Positions 11,025 through 22,528 of a stretch of DNA of 28,076 nt are shown here, piece by piece. The stretch's first letter is position 1. Each line of letters starts with the position of its first letter. Source of the stretch: Priapulus caudatus (taxonomy: Eukaryota > Priapulida > Priapulimorpha > Priapulimorphida > Priapulidae). Location of the stretch: positions 515,456 through 543,531 of the forward strand of contig NW_014577149.1 in assembly GCF_000485595.1 (NCBI RefSeq), given 5' to 3'. The notes under the pieces were generated by a model. It ran no database searches, was not told where the DNA came from, and was given only the letters and a program-made list of their open reading frames with translations. A program made the translations under genes and the position numbers.

Positions 11025-11970
11025 ATGTTAGATTTTAGATTTAGATTTTGAAATTTATTTACGCTTTCAAGTATATTACATTGTTACATATATCACAAAA
11101 TTTTTTTAAATAAATACAGCGAGGGAGGGCGTATAGACTATACAGTCTTCAAGTCAGCCACTCTGCATATATTCATTCTAAACTGATTTTCAGAAGAAAA
11201 AAAACTGATTTCATACATATAGTTCATACATTTGATATACATTTTAGTATGTTGTAATTCTGCATAACCCATGTTGCAAAGTAATAAACGTTATATAACA
11301 GTTTACATATGTTGGCATGGTTGTTGGCACTCCAAGTGCCAAACCCCCACTGAATCATATAATTAGCTAATCATTAATAAAGAAAATAATATTTAGAGCT
11401 GGTTACAGTCACTTTTGCATATATTGGAGCAGTATTTTCCATAAGTTTCTTCGCACATACCTCAATTGCAGCATATAGTAATGTATGGCTTAATCAGGGC
11501 AAGTTCTGTACTGGAGATTTAGTACGCATGGGCGTGACACATCCAAATCTGGTCGCCAAATGTTGGCCCACAAACTGGAATGTGCTTGGTGAAAAAGCTA
11601 CCAGGGAAAAGTGCGAGCATGTGGCAAGAATATAATGCCAATAACTGTAAAGCCAGCTTCTCTGGCTTAGGGGAAAGAGGCTCAACTGTTGATTGAATGA
11701 GTCTACATAGTAATCAACAGGCACCTACCTATACAAGTACTCTGCTACCCGATAAAGCATGCATGCAACAAATATGTGAGTATACATTATTCGTTTGTGT
11801 AAGTAAGCAAGTGCCGACCACCCATTAGAGGGTTCGATATAAAAAATGGTTTTGTGTTGGAACACGTGTAACTAGCATCAGCTCTTGCATTTTGGATCTG
11901 CTTGTACATTCCCAATACAAAACCCATTTCTAGCTCATCTGACGTAGTCAGATGCAGCTTGTAGAATCAT
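11025..11970. other. Gene-free AT-rich stretch
   Basis: I see no exon, no repeat array and no recognisable protein in this interval. The - frame at 11494-11724 has no family resemblance. Confidence 0.5.
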
Positions 11971-11981
11971 CAATCGCATGA

Positions 11982-11984
11982 TTG

Positions 11985-12024
<40 letters not shown>

Positions 12025-12032
12025 TCCGTCCG
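11982..12032. repeat. (GTGC)n tetranucleotide repeat
   Basis: About ten GTGC units followed by three GTCC units. It abuts the dispersed repeat that begins near 12041. Confidence 0.9.
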
Positions 12033-12040
12033 TCAACAGT

Positions 12041-12330
12041 TGGGCACAAATCTTAACCGCTCGACGTACGGTCACGATATTCGGGACTTCGGGGGGATCG
12101 TGAAAAGGACTCAGGATGGCAAATTTGGGGGTCAAGGGTCAAAGGTCAAGATGTGTAAACGAAGGGGGAATATTTTCCCCTTAACTTAAGGTATAGGAGG
12201 AAATACGGAATTGCGGCACAATTCTTAACGGCTCGACCTATGCTCTTAATATTCGGTGTATAGTGTGATGGGCAGGAAACCCATCACCAGTGCGAAATTG
12301 GAGGTCACAGGTCAAAGTGCAGTGGGGGAA
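12041..12330 (+). repeat. Dispersed repeat with two internal units carrying DR1 motifs
   Basis: Two related units share GGCACAA-TCTTAACCGCTCGAC-type blocks (about 12044-12090 and 12221-12265). Each is followed by tandem AGGTCA-type hexamers: GGGTCA, GGGTCA and AGGTCA spaced by one base at 12129-12148, and AGGTCA-C-AGGTCA at 12302-12314. The structure and the neighbouring GTGC tract look like a dispersed repeat rather than a gene. Confidence 0.6.
12129..12314 (+). promoter_or_regulatory. DR1 nuclear-receptor-type motifs
   Basis: Direct repeats of the half-site with one-base spacing are the known binding pattern of RXR heterodimers and HNF4. Here there are three half-sites at 12129-12148 and two at 12302-12314. 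That they bind anything in this animal is inference. Confidence 0.35.
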
Positions 12331-12588
12331 AGGTCAGATATCAGGCATTGTCTGAGGACATGGCCTAATGGACAGAGTGAAAATCTTTTTTGTTTCAGCG
12401 CTGACCTACCATTTTTATCACTTTATTGAAAGGACCATGAAATGTGCTTTTCACTGACGTGCGAAGAGTAAGTGTCTGATAACCTTTTGACCCTCAAGAG
12501 GAGGGTTAAACATGGATTCCTGAACTGCCTCAATGACGTCACAGTGTTGTCATATTCATGGCAAATCCATAATCTAGAAAGCCAATAA

Positions 12589-12660
12589 GCCCGGATAGCC
12601 GAACGCGTACAGCACAGGCATCACGGCTCAAAGGTCGTTGGATCAAATCCCATCTGATTT
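12589..12660 (+). mobile_element. tRNA-derived SINE-like relic
   Basis: TAGCCGAACGCG (12596-12607) resembles a Pol III A box and GGATCAAATCC (12640-12650) closely resembles the B box GGTTCAAATCC; the gap of 32 bp is normal for a tRNA. A T-rich run follows. I cannot fold a full acceptor stem, so a functional tRNA is unlikely and a SINE head or decayed tRNA is the better call. Confidence 0.5.
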
Positions 12661-12795
12661 TTTATTATTTACCTGTTTTCTGTATTTTTCTATCTTTATT
12701 CTATTTTTTACCAATTAACACAAATATTTACATGATTTATTTACAACAATTTAATAACAACAAATAATTTTTACAACAATTAATTCTTAAAAAAA

Positions 12796-12816
12796 TAATA
12801 GGGTTAGGGTTAGGGT
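12796..12816. repeat. Short interstitial TTAGGG run
   Basis: Three TTAGGG-like units in an otherwise AT-rich setting. Too short to be a telomere. Confidence 0.7.
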
Positions 12817-14580
12817 CACAATGCACCATAAAATAGGAGTATCAAGCACGCGATTTGTATCAACCAATGGGATTTGGGAGGTATGCAGAATGCAGAAGGT
12901 TGCTGAAATGATGTGTACGCAACTGCGTATCTGCATATATCTGCGCCTAACAAAAGTCACTACGCACAACTTAAATATTACGTTTATAACCGTAGCAACA
13001 GACCTCAGATGAGCCCAGACGCTCTGCGGCTCTTGTTAAAAACCTACAACGTTATTCACCTAGAAGTTAGTCACCGTGGTATAGCCAATGAAATGGAGAA
13101 ACTATCTAAATGTGCTCATCAGATATTGCAAAATTTGTAAAGTAAATCGTTTGATTAAGATGACTTCGTCCATGTGAAGTTTGACCGTGCTGTCATGGCT
13201 GATATGGCTGATTAGATTTCCACTGCTAATAACGCCCACTTGACAATAGCAACCGTCTCTATACCGCTCAACATCAACATCAACACTGCTTTGTGGCAAA
13301 ACGTGAAGGTTTATATAAAAGCGGAATGTAACGTCACTGTACTTACGGCGACCGTGTGTCACTCTGCATCTCTGTTTAGCAGGGGCACTGGTGTCATCTG
13401 CAGCCTCAGGCTCGTGGAAACATGATCTTACGTATCGAAACCAGTCGTTCCTTGCTGCTCACAATTTCAGAAGGTAGAGGATGATGCCTGCGCTCTGAAT
13501 GGCACTGGGTGATGCGGGTGTAATGGGCAGGCGTGGTGGGCGTGGAAGCATTGGGGAGTGACGCCCTAGCAGGCTGCGTCTGTCGTTTGGTGACTCAGTC
13601 CTGGCCTAACTCAGTGTTTACAGAACTAGCTCTTGAGCGCCTGCTTCGCTTCTGTTTGTTTGTCCCGCTGTCTCCTGCCTGCCATGCTTGCATTGGTAAT
13701 GCCAGGCAGGTGTTTATGCCAGGCTTTTATTAGTGCGAGCATAAATCTCGGCAGCCCTCCAACTGTGATGTACTTTTAAGCATTTTGGGTGAATTTCTGC
13801 AATTTTATAAAATGATCAATATTTTATTGATCAATTATTAAATAGTTTGTAAACACTTGTACTCAAAACCATATACTGGATGAACTGGAAAATGGTCGCA
13901 AATCCAGAAAAATCCGAACAATAGAAAATTCCGTGTCTGCGCAATAGAAAAACGATGAATAATCGGCACTATTACAAAGGTTCGTGTTATTTTAATACAC
14001 GTTTTACACTCTTCTTGCTATAATCTCACATCTGAAATCGCGTGTGTTGGCCACATGTGCACGGAAGTTTTTTCGCCCCATCCTGGCGTGATCAGTCAGC
14101 CCCGCAGGCATGCAGACCCATCCACGGACAGTGTGTGCATTGAAAATGGAGAGGGAGTAGAAGTGGGCAGAGTTGGACGAGAAATGAGCGATGGGGAATA
14201 GATGTAGAGGCGCCTATCGCTGTTTTCCGGGTGTACACAATGTCTGCGTGGGGCAGATTGTGTGTTGTTACTGGTACCGCTGGGATTAGACCCCCAATGT
14301 GTCCACTCATGTTCCCGCAGCTGTTGACCGAGCGCGCGTCCGTAAATGTTTGATACGCGATGCATTGCTGCTAGAATGATTTGAGGAGAAACTTCGGGAA
14401 CGGGGTTGGAGGAAGTTTGAATGGACTTGCTTGTGTATGCAATATCCTCCTCTCCTGTTTCAGTTTGATTGCTACAGTTATGTGTGTGTGTATTTGGCCG
14501 TCCATTGGGGAAACACATTCTGCCGTGTTCATATGTCCCTGGACGTGAAACTTCTATATTCTTTTATTTCGGTCGATCTT
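12817..14580. other. Gene-free stretch
   Basis: No recognisable exon. The 140-codon - frame at 14096-14518 has no domain, no supporting splice sites and a Thr/Ser/Pro-rich composition, so it is left uncalled. A small hairpin-prone GATCAATATTTTATTGATC lies at 13814-13832. Confidence 0.45.
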
Positions 14581-14581
14581 T

Positions 14582-14680
14582 CTCCTCCCCCTCCTTCTCC
14601 TCCTTATCATATGACCATTATCATCATCGTCGTCGTCGTTTTCCTCCTCCTCTTCTTCTTCTTCTTCTTCTTCTTCTTTC
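14582..14680. repeat. Polypyrimidine / (CTT)n tract
   Basis: CTCC and CTT units, then (CGT)n and (CTT)n. Frames through it give poly-Phe/Leu or poly-Ser and are artefacts. Confidence 0.85.
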
Positions 14681-15136
14681 GGGTCGCTTAACGCAAAGTT
14701 TGGCAGATGTGTCTTAACTTTAAGATCCTAGATAAAAATAAAAACAATGTGTGACTGACGTGACACTGTGACTGACGTGACCGTTTTCAGTAGCATACTG
14801 TGTACTGTCCTGATCAGAGTTAAAGCCGTTATTTATTCATTCTGCGTAGCTTATGGTCATTACTAAGAGAATCATTCATGAGTATCTTCAAAAATGATAA
14901 AGGTGTAGGTCAGATATGGAGAAAATTATAACTTTTCGTGACTGACATGACACTAAATTACCATGCTTCACTACTCAGTAATTTTTCTTTCATGTGTGTT
15001 GAAAGAACCTTTCTAAATAATAGGCATTGATTTGGTTAAACTAAAGATTGCTTTGGCATATTTTACTTTTCCATTGATGAATTGTAGCTAGAATATGAGA
15101 TGATCACTCTAGGCACAAAATTTGAAATTTTGCACA

Positions 15137-15363
15137 GGGAGAGATAGTGATCCGCTAGGGGACGGCTGTGATTGGCTAATTTTGTCTTTTATTTATTTTA
15201 TTTTGTATTTTTGTCTAATTTTGTTTTTATTTTAGAATTAGGGGTAGGGTTAGGGTTACGATTAGCGGTTAGGATTAGGGTTAGGTTAGGCGTTAACTGA
15301 TTTCTAATATCCACAAACTTATTTGTACTAATAATGCGCCATCTAACGGATCACTATCTCTCC
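15137..15363. mobile_element. 227-bp MITE-like element
   Basis: The ends GGGAGAGATAGTGATCCG (15137-15154) and CGGATCACTATCTCTCCC (15346-15363) are perfect 18-bp inverted repeats. The interior is AT-rich and includes a degenerate TTAGGG stretch (15238-15290). No open frame and no clear target duplication. Confidence 0.75.
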
Positions 15364-15572
15364 CCTGAGACCTGACTACAATTTTGTAGTAAAAATTAGA
15401 AAATTTTTCACATTTTAAATGAATTATGGTAAAATTCGAAAAATCAACACTGCCATGTCAGTAAAAAGTTGTTTTCAATAACTTAATGAGGTTGCTTGCA
15501 GTTGCAAACATCTTTTGTCATGAACTATTTGAATTTAGATTTTACTTATCTAGTCCTCCCAGCATGGAATTG

Positions 15573-15671
15573 CCTTCTTCTTCTTCTTCTTCTTCTTCTT
15601 CTTTCTTCTTCTTCTTCTTCTTCTTCTTCTTCTTCTTTCTTCTTCTTCTTCTCTTCTTTTCTTTTCTTTTC

Positions 15672-15703
<32 letters not shown>

Positions 15704-15746
15704 TTTCTTTTCTTTTTCTTTTTCTTTTTCTTTTTTCTTCTTCTTC
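15573..15746. repeat. 174-nt uninterrupted polypyrimidine tract
   Basis: From 15573 to 15746 the + strand has no purine: first CTT units, then CTTTT and CTTTTT units. Mirror-symmetric GAA/TTC DNA of this length can form triplex H-DNA. It lies about 0.3-0.9 kb upstream of the probable first exon of the MPP7-like gene. Confidence 0.95.
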
Positions 15747-16029
15747 GTCTTCTTATTCGTTGTCTTCTACTACTTATTCTTCTTCCCGGCTCTATTTGCA
15801 GAGACTTGTGATTTCCTGGAGAGCATTGCCCTATGGTTTGCAGGCCACAGTGCGGCTTTGGTTGAGCTAAACTGAGATGTGTACCCGTGAGAAACCGCTT
15901 AGCTTACTGCACATGCTAAATCGCCAGTCCCAATTCGCCTCTTGCTTGTGTAAAAACCTATCTCTAACGAGCGCAGTTACTCGTTGGCTTCGCTTGAGCT
16001 CTTTCTGCAACCAATGATACCGTACCAAT

Positions 16030-16503
16030 CTGGCCGCGTGGGTGTGTCCTAGCAGCATACATATTGCCCGCGATACCGCAGCACATGGCGGGCCCAGCGT
16101 GCGTTCTCGCGCGCGCGTCTGTGTACGCGACTTGATATTTGTGTAGTACAAACACCTAGACGTGTAAGCAAGAGGAAGAGAGTCAGGGGAGAGCGCTCAG
16201 ACAGTGAGCGTCCGCTGGCCGCATGTGCTGCATGTATGACGAACAACCCACCGGCGCTGTTCAGTCGATCTGTGAACGTTATCGAAGGAAAAGCGGCGTT
16301 ATACTGCCGGCAGAGACCCGAGTGGGCCGATCGTGTGTTTTCGTGAGGCGGCAGTGGCGGAGAGGAGGACGAGTGACACGTGTTTTTTTGCTCGGGGCAA
16401 CGTTGACAGTGGTTTGTCGCCGCCGTGTGTGACAGCAAATCGCGTCGGCGAATTGTCTCAGCCGGTCCTTTTTTGCTTTTTCGGATATTTCTTTCCCAGA
16501 CAT
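16030..16503 (+). promoter_or_regulatory. CpG-rich promoter region and probable first exon of the MPP7-like gene
   Basis: CpG content rises sharply here, as at many animal promoters. The block ends in the strong donor ACAT|GTAAGTAT, intron starting at 16504. Joined to the exon beginning at 20217, its final AT completes an ATG with the G there, and the resulting frame is open into the L27 domain. The transcription start is not determined. An upstream frame (ATG at 16223, stop at 16430-16432) would lie in the leader if transcription starts before it. Confidence 0.5.
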
Positions 16504-19500
16504 GTAAGTATACGTAGCCTCGTGATGTGACCTGCACGAAATCTACCAACAACGTAACTGCATTGAACTATGAGAGCTTCTAGCTTGTTCGGATAAGTCG
16601 TTTTACAATCAGGAAATACTAATGAGGAGTAAGGTCATAAAGGATCGTTATCCTCATTTTATATGTTATTTAAGAAGTTTCTGTATTTTCTTTATTACAT
16701 TATTGTTATTATCTCAATAAAGAAGCATAGCATTATTTAACCCTGGATATTATATATGCGTACGTGGTGATCATTGGCGAGAGAGCTCTTACTACGTGGA
16801 CACGTCCTCGAACTGCATTGCAGAATCGTTGAGCTTGTAACGTTCTCTGTAGCAAGCAGCGCAGACAGAGAAGTGACTCCACGACACGATCATGCAGCGA
16901 ATGGCCCGTGTACTGGCGTATGTCTTGCAGCCTGGTTCAGGCTAGCAGAGAAGGAGAGAAGACGACATGTGCGAGCAGCGATACCCTTGGATGAACTACG
17001 ATAGAGATGCCGCGCTTTTACGCGCGATCTCGCAGTTCTCTGTTTTATAGCGTCGCGCGCCGGCGTCGCGCCCCACAATGCACGTATTTGTTCACGCTGG
17101 CACGCACGTCGTTTGCACAGTTTGATTTATGGGGTGTTTTACACGCTTGTGTGCACAGCGGCGGTCACCGCCCTGAAGCCATCAGCACACACGCGAGCAA
17201 ATAGAAATGCGCATTTACAAACGCGCGTACGCACGCACACACGCGGACGCACGCACGTACGCGCACACGCACGCACGCACATCGCACGTGTTTGCGCTTC
17301 ACAAATTTAAACGGCGCTCGAGTTAATTAAATTTAACCATTTTGATTAGACCGCACGAGTTTATTTCCGCTCGCTCGGGAGATGCGTATCAGCAGCTGCC
17401 TGGTTCACCCGGCCACGTTCCCCGCAGCAGCCCCGCACGTAGTTGCCACGCTCGCAAATTATGCTGTCTCCTCGGTCAGCCCTCTAGAGGGATAAGTTAG
17501 GTCTGAGCCAGTGTCACGAACACCGATCGTATGCCATAAAAGACTGAATCGGGAGTAAATAAATAAATAAATAAATAAATAAATATATATATATATATAT
17601 ATAATATATATTATGTGAAATGTTATTCATTATGCCATGCAAAAGCATGTACAGGCTGCTTTTACGTTTGATAGAGGAGCCCTGTTTCCAACGTACAGAT
17701 TTGCATTACCAGTTTCCATATTGCAGCGCTCTCACAGATGGAAGCTGCTACTCAGGAGTAGTGTTTACGTTTAAGTGTGTGTAAGTGTGTGTGAGTGCAT
17801 CTGTGTGCGTGCGCGTGTTTGTGTGTGTGTGGGGATTTCCTCGTAAGATGCTAGCATTTTGTGTGGTCAAGGCCCAGTCCCCGCGCATCCTGTCTTCTAC
17901 ATTTCAACGTTACTAGCTGTCCATGTGAGATAAACACAGGCACCAGCCATCGCCTGACAGATAGGGAATGCCTGCTGTTCCTGTATGTGAAAGTGTGTAG
18001 GGTCACAGTGCCGATTGTCGGTAAATATACAACAGCGAAACTGGTACAATGCGCCAATTTGACTGCATGAGGTCTCCTAAACCCAGCTCAAAAAACAGCA
18101 GCAAGTTTAATCCTGCAAACGATTTTCAGGTGCTCCCATGTTATCTTTCGCTGTCAAATTCATCCGACTCTCGTTCTGATGCTCACTCAGAAAAATTCCT
18201 TCATGGCGGCTATGTACATCTCACGCGATAAAAGGTCGGTTGCCCCAGAATATTATATATTGCGATCATTGGAAAACAAGGATCGACGGAATAAGAGTTC
18301 AACGTGAAAAACTCGAAGCATATCGTTTTAGTTCCCAGACTATTAATTGGTATGTGTCCTGTGCGTACGCTACTGGCAGTTGTTTGCTAGATAACTGGAT
18401 TGCCAGTATGCTAGGTCAGCACTCCCAGCAAACTGTTACGTACGTCGCTAGTGAAAACATTTCGTAATGTCACTGAAGCTATCGACGTGACGACGTGTTG
18501 TATTTGCTTGCTTCTACTGCGCTTGCTACGTACCTTGCCGCAAGTAGACTTAATATTGTCGAGATTTCGAGATAGCTACGTTACAGTTCTCTCCCTAGGG
18601 CAGAGAGGAGTTTGTGATGTTGAGAACACTCGACCAGCGCTATGCAATACCAACATCACTGCATGTCGGCTATAAAAACGGGCAAACGGCATTCGGAGAG
18701 CGAGCGCTTGGCCACAAGATGTGAGATCGAGTTCTTATTACATATGCTGAGAGTGAGAGCACAGTTTCCTGTTAGCGGGGGTCAGAGAAAGCCGACAAAA
18801 CACATATATACAGTCAAGAGCGTATAAAGAAGGATACGCCTTCTTTATACGCTCTTGATACAGTCCTGCACGTGTACGTTGCCTACCACAACACTACAGT
18901 GGTGCAAGTTAGGCTGCAACAACTGGTCATGGGGGCTATAAGTAGGGAACCTGACAGGAGAATTCAGGCCATACTTGCTGCGCTCGAAGAATTCGTATTT
19001 GCTTGTGCACCGTCGTCGGAAATAGGCCGAATTAATTGGAGAAGTGCTCGGCATATGTCTCTCATCATGCACAGGCCTGCTACGAAAGTACACGTGCTGT
19101 CCCACCACCGATTCTCTTCTCTTCATCGCTGTAAGTCGCACCACCGTAAGACGGTGGTGTTGGTCCATGCCTTCTGTTGGATGCGTGCTGGTGGGGTTCA
19201 GCGACTCCCTACTTCTGCACGAGCCAGCATCTGGTTCCATCTCTCATTCACGATCCCCCCAGAGGCTCACTGTCGCTCCGTACCCAGTAGCAACTCGTAG
19301 ATAGTTACTTACTTACTTGTGGAAGTCGATAGGGTGCAGAGATTGATGAGGGTACGTTACTCCAGGAGTAAGATAATGACAGGAGTATGTGAACAGGGTA
19401 TCACTAATCGTGTACTCTTGGTAATTATACATATCAGGTGTTATTTTCTTACTATGATCATTAACACCCGATACATATGTATGCATACTACCAGGAGTAA

Positions 19501-22455
19501 ATAGTCTCAAAGATATTGTTTACTTCTTGTACTAAATAGAATATATCATATGCGTACGTTCATGATATTACCAGGCGCGAATGAAAACGACGTGTTTTTA
19601 TTCACTGCTGAGATTGCGCGCAACAGATTCATCATCTCAAGGTGACGTCGGTGTAGACAACTGGCATAATTGAGATGGGATGCGAGGAAATGGGCGAGCA
19701 TAGCAGCTTTTTCATAGATTGAATCTATATCAGCATATGTTGCCTTCTTCATCGTGGTTGTAAATTTAAAAAGAAATAAGTCGGGCACAAGACAAGATAA
19801 TCCATATACTGTGTTGCTATGGTTTAGTTGCGAGATTTCATTGCATGTTTTTATGGACAATGTTAAGATTGTCTTGTGTCTTCTACTTTTTTAAAACGTT
19901 GTTTAGCTGATCATATTTTGCCCAGATCTCAATCACTTTCACAGTTTTCATAACCGATAGCGCTGTAACTACCAAGTAGCTGCATGGCTGTTCCTATATC
20001 TGTTATTATCGTAGTATTAGCAGTACATGATGGCAAATTATTGATATCAACTCGTTGATATTTTACCCCTTAGTATAACAGAGATGGACGATCTCGGGTT
20101 GGAAAAGTGCTTAGTAGCGTACCGATACCAAGAGTAGGATAATAAACCCCCTTTGGGTTATTATCTTATACTCTTGCCGATACCGATTGTGAGCTTCGTA
20201 TGTTCTTGTGTTTCAGGAACGGTGAGAATTTCGGCGACAGTGACTCTGGCCCCTGCGGCTGCTGCGGGAGTCGGCGCAGACGGAAACGTCCGAGCATGCC
20301 TGCTGCCAGCGCCACCATGCAGACGGACCAGAGTAAGCAGCAATGGCGACGATATCACTCGTCACCTATTCGCAGCGAGCCGTCAATAGACATATCCTCC
20401 TGGCGTGATCAACAGACAGCTTTAGGCGATCATTATTGCGATAGGACATTCGAAAGATAACGATTTACACTGAAGTGCTGCAAAGTTGACATCTTTTCTC
20501 TGAGCGCACGTACAAATTTGTCTTTTTTGGTTGACCTAGTAACATAATCTAAGGCGTGTGTGCTTATCAATCATAGATCGATAGGTGACGGGAAAATATT
20601 TCGTATGGGACAAGAGATTCTGTATTGGGGTAGATAAGCATGGGGTATGTGTACAAGTAAACACGTGCTTGTTGCAGATATCGCAAATCTGCTATCCTCG
20701 TTCGACAAGATCCGTGCCAAGCTGCGTCCGGAGGAAGAGGACCATAGCTTTCTGCAGACGTTGCTCGCGAGTAAAGAATTGCAAGCGCTAGTGCAGGTCT
20801 CGAAGCTTTTAATGACGGGGCGCGTGTTGATGATGGTGGCACCTAATGATGGGTTCGTGTATCTGGTGCGAGTGAACATGATTTATTGATGAGTCCGATT
20901 CCCGTGATTTGGTTCTTAGCTGAGTATTGATAGGTCATTATTCAATCCAATTATTGTGTATAGTGTGAATGCTAAAGCCTGGTAGCCCATAGTAACTACC
21001 TCCCTTTCCGTAGCACAGAATGTGACAGACAGTATGGGGGTTAGGTAATTTCTGTATGGAGTTAAATATTTCTCTGTGTAACATCTTTACTTATCACAAC
21101 TACTAGTGTGTCAAATGAAGAACAACACTGGCCCACCATAGACGTGATTGCAAATCGGTTATTTCCAATGTATAGGTTCACAATAAAGTGGCAGAGGTAT
21201 CCGCAACCGAAGGAACTGATAAGGAAAAGGTTGTTGTCTCAGCAACAGCAACCAGCATTGCCGAAGAGGTATGAAAATAATGTGTAACCAGCAGTGCTTT
21301 ACTCCCACTCTCCTACTTTACCAGTGGTTTACTCTGCCAGCATCAAGGACAGCATTCAAAACGAGCCATTGTTTCTGTAACATTTCTTCGTTTCATGTTC
21401 ATTTTTCATTCAGTGTTATTAAGCAGTGCGTTTTTATTTTCTGCTCTTACTCGCAGGTTTGCAATGAGTTGAAAAATAGAGGGGTACATGATGATGCCAA
21501 AGACCTCTACCACATTCTCTCCAACCCTCACATGAAGGTTAGCAGCTTATGGCCAGTAAACCACATTATTACCTCCGCCCAACGGAGTTGGAGGATGTTA
21601 TGTTTTCAGCTTCTCGTTGTTCGTCGTGTCACCGTTTCGGTGTTGGCAGCGATCGATTATCTAGCCGGCGGTCATCATCATCACCAGCGAGCCAGCGAGC
21701 CGAGCGAGCCAGCTCGTAATACATACATGTGGGCGTATATCGTGGGTTATTCGTGTGTTCGTGAGTCGGGTATGCGTATGCGTTATGTCGTTGCCAGCAG
21801 GTATACCACTCTCCGTGAAGTGCACTCGTCTAGTTGTAGCTTGTGTGTATGTGTTTGTGTGGTGTGTTGTGTTATCTGTGTGTGATGGGGTGTGTGTGAT
21901 GTGGATATGTGTGTGTGTGTGTGTGTGTGGTGTGTGTGGTGTGTGTGCTGTGGTGTGTCCGTGTGTGTGTGTGTGTTGTGGTGTGTGTGTGGTGGTGTGT
22001 GTGCTGTGCTCGTGTGTGTGTGTGTGTGTGTGGGTGTGCGTGCGCGCGCGCGCTGTGCATTGCCAGTGTATTTGTGTAGTTACGCATGCGTGCCGTGCGT
22101 TCGCGTTGCGTGCGTGCGTATATGTTGCATCTGTGGGTGTATACGTGCGTGTGTGCTAGTGCATGTGTGATTGTAGATACTATTTGTGATACTATATAAA
22201 GTAGTAATACATTTTCACACTAATAATAACATTTTTCTCTAAATAACTTAATCTTGCATAGCACCAACTCTATAACTCTTCTTATTAGTAAGGCACCTAT
22301 GTCTGCTCCATTACACAGTAAAATTTGAGATATCACAACATTCTTTGTTTGCCGTGTTTGTTTGGGTCCGGATCATGCGCACTTCTATGCGAGCACATCT
22401 GTCCGTACATCGGTTGCAGGTGCTGCTCTCCATCCACACATCCACACATCTACAC

Positions 22456-22528
<73 letters not shown>

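Larger units (their letters stand above)
16504..20216 (+). other. Putative intron 1 of the MPP7-like gene
   Basis: A 3.7-kb interval from GTAAGT to TTTCAG. It contains an ACGC/CACG tract (about 17218-17282), (AAAT)n followed by (AT)n (about 17556-17612), a GT tract (about 17776-17832), a perfect hairpin (18814-18858) and an imperfect hairpin (20129-20176). The 142-codon + frame at 18872-19300 and the 104-codon - frame at 19546-19860 resemble nothing I know and lack paired splice sites. Confidence 0.45.

Noticed and set aside
12589-12660. Functional tRNA gene
   Set aside because: A and B box-like motifs are present, but I could not form an acceptor stem and the A box is degenerate.
12796-12816. 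Telomere end or chromosome fusion point
   Set aside because: Only about three TTAGGG units, embedded in ordinary AT-rich DNA.
14096-14518. 140-codon - frame
   Set aside because: No recognisable domain and Ser/Thr/Pro-rich filler; no flanking splice signals that connect to anything.
15486-15875. 129- and 124-codon frames rich in Phe, Ser and Leu
   Set aside because: Translation of the TTC/CTTTT pyrimidine tract.
18872-19300. 142-codon + frame with an overlapping 131-codon - frame
   Set aside because: No motif on either strand, no splice partners; overlapping antisense frames suggest composition rather than coding.
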